This document shows positions 38,084-46,463 of a stretch of 64,000 nt of DNA, piece by piece. The notes beneath the pieces are model-generated. The model was not told the DNA's origin and did no database searches. It worked only from the letters and a program-made list of their open reading frames with translations. Position 1 is the first letter of the stretch. Each line of letters begins with the position of its first letter. Source of the stretch: Nitrospira sp. (lineage in GTDB: Bacteria > Nitrospirota > Nitrospiria > Nitrospirales > Nitrospiraceae); assembly GCA_029194675.1 (NCBI GenBank), contig JARFXP010000001.1:124001-188000 (forward strand), written 5' to 3'. Made by a program: the position numbers and the translations under genes.

Positions 38084-39811
38084 TTACGTGAATGAATAAA
38101 ACTTCCGATCGTTGCGGTCAATCAGGCGCCGCATCCACGGCCTGCTGAGATTTGCTCCTGGTTTGTTGATGTAGCATCGGAGATGATGCTTTTGATGTTG
38201 TTTCGCCTCTCTTGAGCTATCCGGCCAGGCGCCCTGACCTACACCTGGAAACCAGCTCTTCAATGCCGCGATAGGATCGTCAATGGGTTGGGCTTGGCCC
38301 GAATGCTCCATCCACAGCTTCATGCGCAGCTCCTTGGCAAACTTGCAGACTGTGGTCGGTTGCTTGTCGAGGATGCTGTTCACGGTCTCGCCATCCACAA
38401 TTCCCAAAGTCAGTTCGGTCTCGATGTGCATGCTTCGCGCATCTACATTCGCGCTGCCAATTGCCACGTAGCGGTCGTCGATAATAACCAGTTTGCTGTG
38501 AACATAGATCTCCTTGTGGCCATCAGCGCTCCTTTGAAACAGCCCGTAAGGATAGATCCTAGTTGTATCTCCAAAAACAACGTTCCCTGTCATCCTGTCG
38601 ACTGATAATATTTTTCGAAAGAACGCATCCCGCAGGAAAAGGCCATACTCCCCAAATTGACCGGGAAGCTCACAGCCTGCCGTCATGACGATGATCAGGT
38701 GGAGTTGTGAACCTTGCGCGTTCATCTTCTGAGCGATGAAATCAGCCAGCTCGCAGTCCCACAGGAACTGCTCTTCGATGTAGATGTAACACTCCGCCTT
38801 ATCGATGGCTTTTTTTAGAGCGCACAGCACAGTGCGCTCTCCCTCCGGCATGAAGCGTCCTAACTTGCCTTCACTCGTACTCGCCTCTCCAATGGTTCGC
38901 AACACCTGTACATGTTTCTTTCCGATTTTCCTGTTGCGCTTGTCCCATGAGTTCTGACGCCCCTGTCCAGCCCACTCAGGAATGGGGCAGTGGAGCGGGT
39001 TTTGGTCCACCGTTCTCGCGTCATAACGCCAGCGCTCGGAGAAATTTGTCCACAATTGAATAAGGGCGTCGCCCCGAAGTACAACTTGAATGTCGTGCCA
39101 CCCGAAATTTCCTGTTCTCCGTGTGTGCAGACCCCACTCGGCGAAGTTTGCCTTGTGGGCGGGATCATCCATGCGATGAATTGCCAGATCTATCCCACCG
39201 ACGTACGCACGGGAATCATCGAAACTGGCTCTACCAAGCAGGACTTCCTTCTGATGGTGGGACATTGCGAAGTTGCTGGGCGCAGCAAGACACGCAGAGT
39301 GGTTACATTTCCCATTAACCTCTTCGACAAAATGCTTCGTCCTTTTATCACAGCCGGGGGGGCCCTTCCCGAAGGCCAACACTCGTATCTCCACTCCACG
39401 GTCGACGGCTTGCTTGAGAACGGCCGTCAGGGACGTTGCATCGTTCGCCGGGGGGTTGCGCTTTAACACGCCTAACACGTGCTCGCCAAGAGGCTGCAAC
39501 ACGCGCTGGGTAAGAGACCGATACTGCCAAAATTCCCATCCGGCTAGTAACACGAAGTCGTTTTGTCCGAGCAGGGCTAGATTTCTATTGAGGTCACCCA
39601 TGTAGTCTGTTCCATCGACCAATGCCGTAACTTCATTGTTGGAGGTATACGGGAGTGTTAACTCTGTATTCTTTTCAAAGCCCCAATCTTTTCTCTTCCG
39701 GTTCCAGCTCTCAAGGCGACTTTTAAGTACTTGGTTCAGGTTGACCGTATTCACACCTGCGGTGTCGTCTGCTATTTCGAGAAACCAGTAACTGGGGTCC
39801 CATTTGCTCAT
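38084..39811 (-). CDS. Phospholipase D-superfamily protein
   Basis: 575 residues from ATG 39811, with GAGG upstream. Two HKD regions are visible. The second is canonical (VHSKLVIIDDRYVAIGSANV). The first reads SHHQKEVLLGRASFDDSRAY then VGGIDL; the HxK and GG parts are present but the Asp at the usual K+5 spacing is displaced by an insertion. PLD enzymes hydrolyse or transfer phosphodiester head groups through a phosphohistidine; relatives include T6SS lipase effectors and nucleases. First large gene of the operon, so it may be the active effector or modifying enzyme. No signal peptide. Confidence 0.82.
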   Translation of the reverse strand: MSKWDPSYWFLEIADDTAGVNTVNLNQVLKSRLESWNRKRKDWGFEKNTELTLPYTSNNEVTALVDGTDYMGDLNRNLALLGQNDFVLLAGWEFWQYRSLTQRVLQPLGEHVLGVLKRNPPANDATSLTAVLKQAVDRGVEIRVLAFGKGPPGCDKRTKHFVEEVNGKCNHSACLAAPSNFAMSHHQKEVLLGRASFDDSRAYVGGIDLAIHRMDDPAHKANFAEWGLHTRRTGNFGWHDIQVVLRGDALIQLWTNFSERWRYDARTVDQNPLHCPIPEWAGQGRQNSWDKRNRKIGKKHVQVLRTIGEASTSEGKLGRFMPEGERTVLCALKKAIDKAECYIYIEEQFLWDCELADFIAQKMNAQGSQLHLIIVMTAGCELPGQFGEYGLFLRDAFFRKILSVDRMTGNVVFGDTTRIYPYGLFQRSADGHKEIYVHSKLVIIDDRYVAIGSANVDARSMHIETELTLGIVDGETVNSILDKQPTTVCKFAKELRMKLWMEHSGQAQPIDDPIAALKSWFPGVGQGAWPDSSREAKQHQKHHLRCYINKPGANLSRPWMRRLIDRNDRKFYSFT

Positions 39812-39818
39812 ATTAGCC

Positions 39819-40040
39819 TCAATAACTGGAACCAAAAAAACGAGTGCTTACTGTGGTGAGACGCTCTGAGTGATATTTTCGAATCTGCTGCGGTTTACGA
39901 GTACCTGCCTTCCTGTCCGCACCGAATGGTGATGCAGGGTTCATGATGCCCTCACGCTGCCGCTCAACCCGTCTCTCCTCGATGTCGTTCGACGTGAATG
40001 GCGCGGCCACATAAGGCAGCAGCACTGACTCACTTATCAT
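39819..40040 (-). CDS. Possible small protein at the head of the PLD operon
   Basis: 73 residues (MISESVLLPYVAAPFTSNDI...) ending 7 bp before the PLD start. Hydrophilic and Arg/Glu-rich, with no recognised family. Spacing suits a first operon gene, but a ribosome binding site is not convincing and composition is not strongly coding-like. Could be spurious. Confidence 0.3.
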   Translation of the reverse strand: MISESVLLPYVAAPFTSNDIEERRVERQREGIMNPASPFGADRKAGTRKPQQIRKYHSERLTTVSTRFFGSSY

Positions 40041-40513
40041 GAACGTCAGGTAATCAATCTTACGCGCGTGGTTCCAATGGAGGTCACCACGGGCCGCATG
40101 TGGGGCTCCAGCCAGCCCCCGACAAGGGGGCCGGAGTCGTTGCGTTGGTTGCGAATCTGAGCGCGTTGTTCGAACGTTCAAGAGAACCCAAGCGCTCGCG
40201 AAGAGGTGGCCGCCTGGCGCGTCGGGATGGGTCCGTGGTTGAGTGGTGACGGAGGCGTCATCATCAAGACGAGGGCACGGGTCACAGACGGAGAGAGTGG
40301 CGGCGTGGGAGTACGCACGGAGACAGGGGAAGTAACGACCCATCGTGGTGCCCCTCACATGAGAAGCCGCACTACGCTGGCGTGCGGATTATGCTCACGC
40401 TGCGGTCCGGTGTCAATAGTATTTTTACGTGCGCTTCTCGAATTGGTACCACGGTCCTTCCCGCGCGCTCGCTACGGAAACCCTAAGCAGAGTCAGGTTG
40501 ACCTGGTCCGGTT
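40041..40513. other. Intergenic region between the large operon and the integrase remnant
   Basis: Overlapping ORFs on both strands have no family resemblance. The promoter of the seven-gene operon should lie here or in 39812-40040. No clear -35/-10 pair or hairpin could be assigned with confidence. Confidence 0.3.
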
Positions 40514-40753
40514 TTGACGGACACCCCAAAAGATGGCACGAGACCCCTGAGGAGGAGCTTCATGGACCATCGCCGGTCCACTTCCGAGTTGAAGCGGCAC
40601 GCCGTGAATTACTACAACATCATCTCAGAACGGGATCTCGTCGAGGCGGGCCGTGCCGTGGTCGAGAAGTACCAAAAACGGGATGGCCGGCAATCGGTCG
40701 ACACGTCCCAGGGAAAACATTGCCGGAAGCCGCTCCAACCGATGAAATTGTGA
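40514..40753 (+). pseudogene. C-terminal remnant of a tyrosine integrase
   Basis: 79-codon ORF whose middle, HAVNYYNIISERDLVEAGRA then VVEKYQ, matches the C-terminal end of phage-type integrases, where RYNIVSE.DL follows the catalytic tyrosine. Nothing of the catalytic Arg/His boxes remains upstream. It ends 10 bp before a tRNA 3'-half, repeating the layout at 20.2 kb (integrase, tRNA, repeat), as expected for the right end of a tRNA-integrated island. Confidence 0.6.
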
Positions 40754-40763
40754 GCCACCATGA

Positions 40764-40965
40764 CGGTTTTTTAAACCGCAGGTTGGCGGTTCGATTCCTC
40801 TCGCCAGCTCCACAAGAAGCGAACCTCCAACCGGGGGGTTCCGAAGGGGATGTGTCCCCTTCGTGGGGAGCATGCGAGGGGGCTGGCCCCCTCAGCAGGA
40901 GCCGCGAGGCAGGCTTCAGAGCCGAGCGGCGACGGTTGGACGGTTCGATTCCTCTCGCCGGCTCC
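40764..40965 (+). repeat. 202-bp tRNA-derived direct repeat, right copy (candidate attR)
   Basis: Begins cggttttttaaaccgcagg, a tRNA 3' half with a TTT in the anticodon loop where tRNA-Thr has TGT. It continues through the tRNA 3' end, the same hairpin-rich 125 bp, and a terminal tRNA 3'-end copy (gttcgattcctctcgcc). Only scattered mismatches separate it from 20301-20502. The 5' half of a tRNA is absent, so it is not a functional tRNA. Confidence 0.85.
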
Positions 40966-41119
40966 CTACCAACCTTCGGCTAGGCCAGCGGCCATTTATC
41001 GTCTTATCGGATCGAGTCGCTGGATAAGCACCTTCAATATCTTTCTGATGCTTACCGTCGACTCTTTATCGTAGTATCGCAATTGACGCCGGCTGATAAC
41101 CACCTCCGGTAGCTCCGTC

Positions 41120-41220
41120 TCGAACCGTCAACTAGGTTGCGGGATGTGTCCCATTCTGGGGAGCATGTGAGAGGTCTGGCCCTCCCAGCAACAGCCGCGA
41201 GCTAGGCTTCGGAGAGGCCC
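41120..41220 (+). repeat. Degenerate copy of the hairpin-rich repeat body
   Basis: gggatgtgtccc, ggggagcatgtgaga and ctggccctcccagcaac follow the order of the repeat body at 40815-40925 with many mismatches. The flanking tRNA-like ends are not recognisable. Likely an older insertion. Confidence 0.55.
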
Positions 41221-41260
41221 TCAAGTTCTCAGCCGATCAGCTGTTCGTAGAATTGAAAGG

Positions 41261-41713
41261 ATGTCTGTGACCTTCTCAATGGATACGATGATTCGCCTGC
41301 TCCGCATTGCCAACATCGCGATGCTGTTGCTGTACGTACTAGGAACTACTATCCGAGTTTCTGCAGAAATCAGCAGACTATCGAAGGGAGGTTTCGTACC
41401 GCTGACTGCTTTCCTCACCGTCGCGTTGCTCGTGTTTGCGCTTCACGTGCTTTCGCTGTCTTACGCCTGGCGTGGATTAGGTTCAACAGCTACGCTAAGG
41501 GTTGTGCAGACCGCATGGCGCCTCAACATAGTCCTGGTCCTGTTCAGCCTGTATCAGATCGTCAGTTCGCTGCTGGACAAGACGGAAGATCTTCTTTCTA
41601 ACCCGCCCTTCACCCTCTTGGTCATACTCAATGTCGTCGCACTGGGAAAACGTACATCTATGTTGAAAGCGATGCCGGCCACTCAGGGAACGGGCACTCC
41701 GCGGGCCGAGTGA
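41261..41713 (+). CDS. Small integral membrane protein, unknown function
   Basis: 150 residues with about four membrane segments (for example IANIAMLLLYVLGTTI, FLTVALLVFALHVLSL, LNIVLVLFSLYQIV, FTLLVILNVVALG) and short polar loops. No motif recognised. Start uncertain: ATG 41261 directly abuts AAAGG, whereas GTG 41267 or ATG 41279 would be better spaced. First gene right of the island repeats. Confidence 0.55.
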   Translation: MSVTFSMDTMIRLLRIANIAMLLLYVLGTTIRVSAEISRLSKGGFVPLTAFLTVALLVFALHVLSLSYAWRGLGSTATLRVVQTAWRLNIVLVLFSLYQIVSSLLDKTEDLLSNPPFTLLVILNVVALGKRTSMLKAMPATQGTGTPRAE

Positions 41714-41764
41714 TGCCTGCATCCTACTCCTATGCTACAAACCTAATAGCCCCCCCGTCCCGAC

Positions 41765-42355
41765 CTACCGTGATGGATAACTATCGATCGGAATCATTAA
41801 ATGGGCATAGGGAGTGCCGGCCCACATGACCCATGGTCCGCCGTTTGTTGAATCGGTCGGCACATTTTTCAGCATCTCCGCGTCGGGCACCAGAATCATG
41901 AGGTGCGCCCCTACCCCTTCCACCCAATCATCTCCCGGCTTCGGTTCGGTCGCATACGGATCGGTATTACTCACCGGCCGGTCGCCCTGGAGCATATAGG
42001 CAATGCCGACTTGGGTGATGACAGGATCCTTCTTGTTCTTCATCGCATCCATGAAGGTGAGCCAGGGTTCGTTCATGCATATCGAATCCGTGCCCGTCGT
42101 CCCAGGATTGTCGGGCATGCACGTCCATCCATTGCTGCCTTGGCGAACGACTTGCCCATCTCGGCTCATGATCGTGGCGTGTTTGGACAATGACGACGGT
42201 GCGGCCCGTTCAGCCCCCGTCGATTCGGCTGCCTGACGGACTACGTCACGGCGCGCCCCTCCTTCACCGAGGACCGACGACGGTGATAGTGCGGCAGTTA
42301 TGGCCATGATCAACGCTCCCGCCGGCACAAGCATGGACGACCTCTCTCGCGTCAT
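41765..42355 (-). CDS. Secreted hypothetical protein
   Basis: 196 residues from ATG 42355, preceded by AAAGGAGAGG. Signal peptide about residues 1-31 (MLVPAGALIMAITAALSPSS, VLGEG). The mature part contains two cysteines (NGWTCMPDNPG, DSICMNEPWLTFMDAM) and ends PYAHLMIPIDSYPSR. It resembles unnamed periplasmic proteins of environmental bacteria; no function is known to me. Monocistronic, 226 bp beyond the end of the response regulator gene. Confidence 0.65.
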   Translation of the reverse strand: MTRERSSMLVPAGALIMAITAALSPSSVLGEGGARRDVVRQAAESTGAERAAPSSLSKHATIMSRDGQVVRQGSNGWTCMPDNPGTTGTDSICMNEPWLTFMDAMKNKKDPVITQVGIAYMLQGDRPVSNTDPYATEPKPGDDWVEGVGAHLMILVPDAEMLKNVPTDSTNGGPWVMWAGTPYAHLMIPIDSYPSR

Positions 42356-42581
42356 AAGCACCTCTCCTTTCTCAGCAGGACGGCACCAGTCATCGATATC
42401 CTAGGCGTTCGAAGATGGGGAGCGCAATGGAAAAGGCACGGCGTGACGGACATGGACCACAGGCTTCTAGGATACGACGGGGTGGGGCACAGGGCTGCCT
42501 GAAACACAAAGAGCCGCACCATCTGAGACGCAGCTCCTTCATTCCACCTATGCCTCTTTCCAGCTCAAAGGGGCCGAGGAT

Positions 42582-44000
42582 CTATCGGTCCGCTTCAGTC
42601 ATATTCGCTTCGCGTTCGAGCTCCTCCATCTCCGAATCCGGCCTTCCTTTCGTGGTCGACGGATGAAGACCATATTTCCTTAACATCTTGTAGAAGTCGG
42701 CTCGGTACCGCCCGGCAAACTGTGCAGCACGAGAGATATTTCCGCTCGTCAATTGGAGGACATTTTTCAAATAGGTCCGCTCGAAATCTTCTTTGGCCTC
42801 TGTCAGCGGCTTGAGCGGCGAATCGGGGGACACAGTGACCGCCGGCAACAAGTCCGGCGTGAGCATATCTTGCCGCGACATCACCACGGCCTTTTCAACC
42901 ACATTTTCCAACTCGCGCACGTTACCCGGCCAGGAATTGACCATAAGCCGATGGAGTGCGGCAGGCGTGAATCCCTTCACCTCCTTGTTGGCCCGCTTCA
43001 CGCTGAGTTTGAGGAAGTGTTGGGCCAACAACGGGATATCGTCCCGACGCTCCCGCAGGGGTGGAATGAACAGAGGAACCACTGAGATTCGATAGTAGAG
43101 ATCATTGCGGAACGTCCCGTTCTTCACCGCTTCGCCGAGGTCCTTATTGGTCGCCGCAATGATGCGAACGTCCACCTTGACCGAGGTCTCCGACCCCACT
43201 TCTCGAACCTCTCGCTCCTGTACGGCACGCAACAATTTGACCTGCATGGACAACGGCATCTCCCCGATCTCGTCGAGGAACAACGTGCCGCCGTTGGCCA
43301 ATTGAAACAATCCGCGTTTCGCGCCAAGGGCGCTCGTGAAGGCGCCCTTCACATGTCCGAACAACTCGCTCTCGAACAGCGTTTCGGGTATGGCGGCGCA
43401 GTTGACTGCCACGAAAGGCCCCTTCCCGCGCCGGCTGTTGGTATGGATGACGCGCGCCATCACCTCTTTGCCGGTTCCGGTTTCGCCGAACAGCAAAATG
43501 GTCGCATCCGAATCGGCCACCTGCGCGATTTGCTGGAAGAGCCGTTGCATCGCCGGACTCCGCGCCACGACATTTTCGAGTCCGTACAGCTCTTTGACCA
43601 GCGACTTGAGCCGCTGAATCTCTCGGCCCATTCGCTGTTGCGCGAGCGCTTTCTCGATCGTGGCTTTCAGCTCTTTGTCATCAAACGGCTTCGTCAGGTA
43701 CCCGAAAGCTCCCCGTTGCATCGCCTCCACGGCATTGGGAATACTCCCATGGGCCGTCAGGATGATGACCGGAAGTCCCGGATGACTCCTGAGGAGCTCT
43801 TCGGTCACGTCCAACCCATCTTCCCCGCGAAGACGCAGGTCGGTGATCGCTAAGTTAAACATCGTTTTCTTCGCCTCTCCGACCGCATCCTTCCCTGTGG
43901 TACAAGATGTGACGCCAAAACCCATCGCGGACAGACGCATTTTCAACAAATGCAGCAGCCCCTCATCATCGTCGATTACGAGAATGTTTTCTTGCTCCAT
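42582..44000 (-). CDS. glrR: Sigma-54-dependent response regulator (GlrR/QseF type)
   Basis: 472 residues. Receiver domain residues 5-120 with phospho-acceptor Asp54 (AITDLRLRG). AAA+ domain about 145-385: Walker A GETGTGKEVMARV, sigma-54 contact loop GHVKGAFTSA, Walker B TLFLDEIGEM. Fis-type helix-turn-helix near 430-455 (GNISRAAQFAGRYRADFYKM). It activates sigma-54 promoters when phosphorylated. The order kinase, lipoprotein, regulator upstream is that of enterobacterial glrK-qseG-glrR, which supports the subtype. Targets cannot be read from the window. Confidence 0.88.
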   Translation of the reverse strand: MEQENILVIDDDEGLLHLLKMRLSAMGFGVTSCTTGKDAVGEAKKTMFNLAITDLRLRGEDGLDVTEELLRSHPGLPVIILTAHGSIPNAVEAMQRGAFGYLTKPFDDKELKATIEKALAQQRMGREIQRLKSLVKELYGLENVVARSPAMQRLFQQIAQVADSDATILLFGETGTGKEVMARVIHTNSRRGKGPFVAVNCAAIPETLFESELFGHVKGAFTSALGAKRGLFQLANGGTLFLDEIGEMPLSMQVKLLRAVQEREVREVGSETSVKVDVRIIAATNKDLGEAVKNGTFRNDLYYRISVVPLFIPPLRERRDDIPLLAQHFLKLSVKRANKEVKGFTPAALHRLMVNSWPGNVRELENVVEKAVVMSRQDMLTPDLLPAVTVSPDSPLKPLTEAKEDFERTYLKNVLQLTSGNISRAAQFAGRYRADFYKMLRKYGLHPSTTKGRPDSEMEELEREANMTEADR

Positions 44001-44025
44001 AAAGCACCATCCCTTCTAATGATCG

Positions 44026-44811
44026 TCATGGTGTCGTTTCGTGGCCGGGAACCGGAACGGTGGTCAATGGTGGACGTATCGGACGCACCTTCTCCCGCAT
44101 CTCCTGATCAATTCGTTTCAGCGCCTCAAGTTGCGTGGACAGCTCCTCAATCTTTCTGTCCCGCTCGGCAAGCTGTTTTTGAAGATTTTGAACCGTAGCG
44201 GCCGAATCTTTCGTGACCGAATCTTTCTTCGACGATAACGTCCCAATCTTTTGATCTCGTTGGGCGAGTTCACGTTGCAACGCTTCAACGGTCTGAGAAT
44301 CGCCGTCCTTCGATGAACGAATTTGTTGAATCGCCGTCTGTTGACCAAGCAAATCCCGCACCAGACGATCTGCAACGAGCGCCGAGGAGGAACTCGCCTT
44401 CGCGAGGGCTGGTGCTGTAAGCACCGCCTCCGGCCAGGATTTAGGTCCGGGAGTAGAAGGTTCTTGCAGCAATTGAAGCCAGGCCTTGCTCGACTCCGCC
44501 AGTTGGCTCTGTGGAGCGACAGTCACGATTTTTTTAAAATATTTTTCAGCCACTTCACGACTTTCATAGAGCCCGAGTAATGCCCGCGTAAAGTACACAT
44601 GGTCGCAGGAGCTCGATGCTCCACATTTTGAGGCCAAACTTTCTTGTTTCTTTGCAAGCGTCTGAAAAACTTCGAGATCTCGAGACTCCACGGAAAAGTA
44701 GGGATGAGAACGGGGTGGTGGCGTCGTCCAGGCCGCACACCCTGTCAACAAGTAGATAGAACTGATGATGATAGTGGAGGCTCTTGTCATCGACAGAGCT
44801 CTTTTGGTCAC
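44026..44811 (-). CDS. QseG/YfhG-like outer-membrane lipoprotein
   Basis: 261 residues from GTG 44811, overlapping the kinase stop by 4 bp. Lipobox at SIYLLTGCAAW gives a lipidated Cys. The rest is helical: a tetratricopeptide-like segment (FTRALLGLYESREVAEKYFK) and a C-terminal coiled coil (VEALQRELAQRDQKIGTLSS, LQKQLAERDRKIEELSTQLE). In E. coli the lipoprotein between GlrK and GlrR (QseG) stimulates the kinase. Position, lipidation and coiled coil point to the same role, though sequence identity to QseG is not obvious. Confidence 0.7.
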   Translation of the reverse strand: MTKRALSMTRASTIIISSIYLLTGCAAWTTPPPRSHPYFSVESRDLEVFQTLAKKQESLASKCGASSSCDHVYFTRALLGLYESREVAEKYFKKIVTVAPQSQLAESSKAWLQLLQEPSTPGPKSWPEAVLTAPALAKASSSSALVADRLVRDLLGQQTAIQQIRSSKDGDSQTVEALQRELAQRDQKIGTLSSKKDSVTKDSAATVQNLQKQLAERDRKIEELSTQLEALKRIDQEMREKVRPIRPPLTTVPVPGHETTP

Positions 44812-46283
44812 ACTTGTCCTACCTTCTCCGGCCTTGCCAACCGTAGGATAAACCGTACAGTCGCCCCCTTGCCTTTCTCACTTTCGATCCAGATTCTTCC
44901 GCCGTGAGCCTCAACCACCTTCTTCACCAACGCCAAGCCCAATCCACTCCCCGCCGTATGCTTCGCCTTCATGCGGCCTTGAACAAAACGCTCGAACACA
45001 TGGGGGAGGTCCTCCGCAGCGATCCCAGGTCCCGTATCGGAAACAGTCACCTCAAGGACTCCGGCTTGTGAGTCTGGCTTCATTTGAACCTTTACCACAC
45101 CTCCCTCGGGGCTGAATTTCAGAGCGTTTGACAGTAAATTGTCGAGCACTTGTTCCAGACGAGTGGCGTCCGCTTTGACCCACGTCCGCTCCCCGATACT
45201 ATCCAGCATAAGTTGCACATGTTTGGAGTCCGCCAACAGACGAACCTTATTCATGGAGATTTCAGCGATTCGGTGGAGTTCCACCGGGACAATGCGGTAC
45301 TCCATCATCCCGGCTTCCATTTTCGATAAATCCAGAATCGTGGAGATCAGATGGATCAGCCGCTTGCTGCTGTCGGCCATGATCCGAAGGATTGTTCGCT
45401 GCTCCTGTACCAGCGGACCTGGAATCTCATCGAGCAGGAGGTGCGTGCCTTCTTGAATCGAGGCCATTGGGGTACGCAGTTCGTGAGACACGTGCGCGAG
45501 GAAATCCGTTTTCATATCGTCTATGTCCTGCAGCTTCTTGCCCATCCAATTTACGGTATCGACTAACTCGCGTAACTCCGCAGGAGCTTTGATTTGAAGG
45601 GACGCCCCGAGGTTTCCTTGCCCGATCTGTTTGATGTGCCCTTGCAGCTGCCGGAGCGGACGCAAAATCGTATAGCTGGCGATACCGGCAAGCCCCAAGC
45701 CAAACACCAACGCCACCAAGACAAGTTGCTCTGTGACGGCCTCTGCTTGGGCGGCGCTTGCTCGGGATTCCGTCACCCCGACACTCACTCGAGCCTCGTG
45801 TAGATCGACATAGCCCTGGATCGAAGCGGACATGCGATCCATCAGGCCATCGCGTCGGGTTTCATACTCGGGAGTAGGCTGACGGATCTTCCCCTTGGCG
45901 ATCTGCAATTCATTCTGAAACAACTGAAGCTGCTCCTTCAGCAGTTCGTCCGTCTCTTGGAGCAGTTTGAGCCCCTGTGGAGAGCTTTCCTGATCTCGTA
46001 GCAATTGAAGACTGCGCTTAAACTCATCGACCTCTTCAGTCAGGTTCGTCAGAAAGGTGTGATCTCTGGTCGCAAGATATTTCTTTTCACTATTCAATTG
46101 GGCATAGAGCGAACCCAACAGCCTCTTCGCGGATTCAGCAGCCGGATAATGGTAGGACGCCATCTGGGTACTCATTGCTGTCAACTGCCGAAGCTGAAGG
46201 AGGGCGTAAATATTGACTCCTCCCATGACTGTAATAATGACGAGGGAGGTCATCACCAACCGCCAAAAGATCGAAAGTTCCAC
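44808..46283 (-). CDS. glrK: Sensor histidine kinase (GlrK/QseE type)
   Basis: 491 residues from GTG 46283, behind AAGGTG. Two membrane helices (about residues 10-30 and near 175-195) flank a helical periplasmic domain. A HAMP segment follows, then HisKA with the phospho-His in DFLAHVSHELRTPMAS near residue 265, and HATPase boxes NLLSNALKFSPEGG, DTGPGIAAEDLPHVFERF and GSGLGLALVKKVVEAHGG. First gene of a three-gene operon with the lipoprotein and the sigma-54 regulator. Envelope stress is the likely input by analogy with enterobacteria. Confidence 0.87.
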   Translation of the reverse strand: MELSIFWRLVMTSLVIITVMGGVNIYALLQLRQLTAMSTQMASYHYPAAESAKRLLGSLYAQLNSEKKYLATRDHTFLTNLTEEVDEFKRSLQLLRDQESSPQGLKLLQETDELLKEQLQLFQNELQIAKGKIRQPTPEYETRRDGLMDRMSASIQGYVDLHEARVSVGVTESRASAAQAEAVTEQLVLVALVFGLGLAGIASYTILRPLRQLQGHIKQIGQGNLGASLQIKAPAELRELVDTVNWMGKKLQDIDDMKTDFLAHVSHELRTPMASIQEGTHLLLDEIPGPLVQEQRTILRIMADSSKRLIHLISTILDLSKMEAGMMEYRIVPVELHRIAEISMNKVRLLADSKHVQLMLDSIGERTWVKADATRLEQVLDNLLSNALKFSPEGGVVKVQMKPDSQAGVLEVTVSDTGPGIAAEDLPHVFERFVQGRMKAKHTAGSGLGLALVKKVVEAHGGRIWIESEKGKGATVRFILRLARPEKVGQV

Positions 46284-46463
46284 GAGTCTGCACCTTCTCC
46301 GCACCACATCGTGATGGAACAAGCTCAGGTGTAGGCTAACCCATACACTATTTCAGGTCCGATCACAAGCCAAGGACCATCAACAGCTCAAGAAGTGTCT
46401 CGAGCCGGCACGGGTACGCATGTAATGACATGAGCCTCGGTGCCAGCCTATCCCGCTTCACCC

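Noticed and set aside
39819..40358. 179-residue minus-strand ORF
   Set aside because: The first 100 residues are Arg/Pro/His-rich without family resemblance; only the last 73 residues are kept, at low confidence.
40764..40812. Possible tRNA-Lys (TTT in the loop)
   Set aside because: The 5' half (acceptor strand and D arm) is absent and the T stem has a mismatch; it is a 3' fragment from integration.
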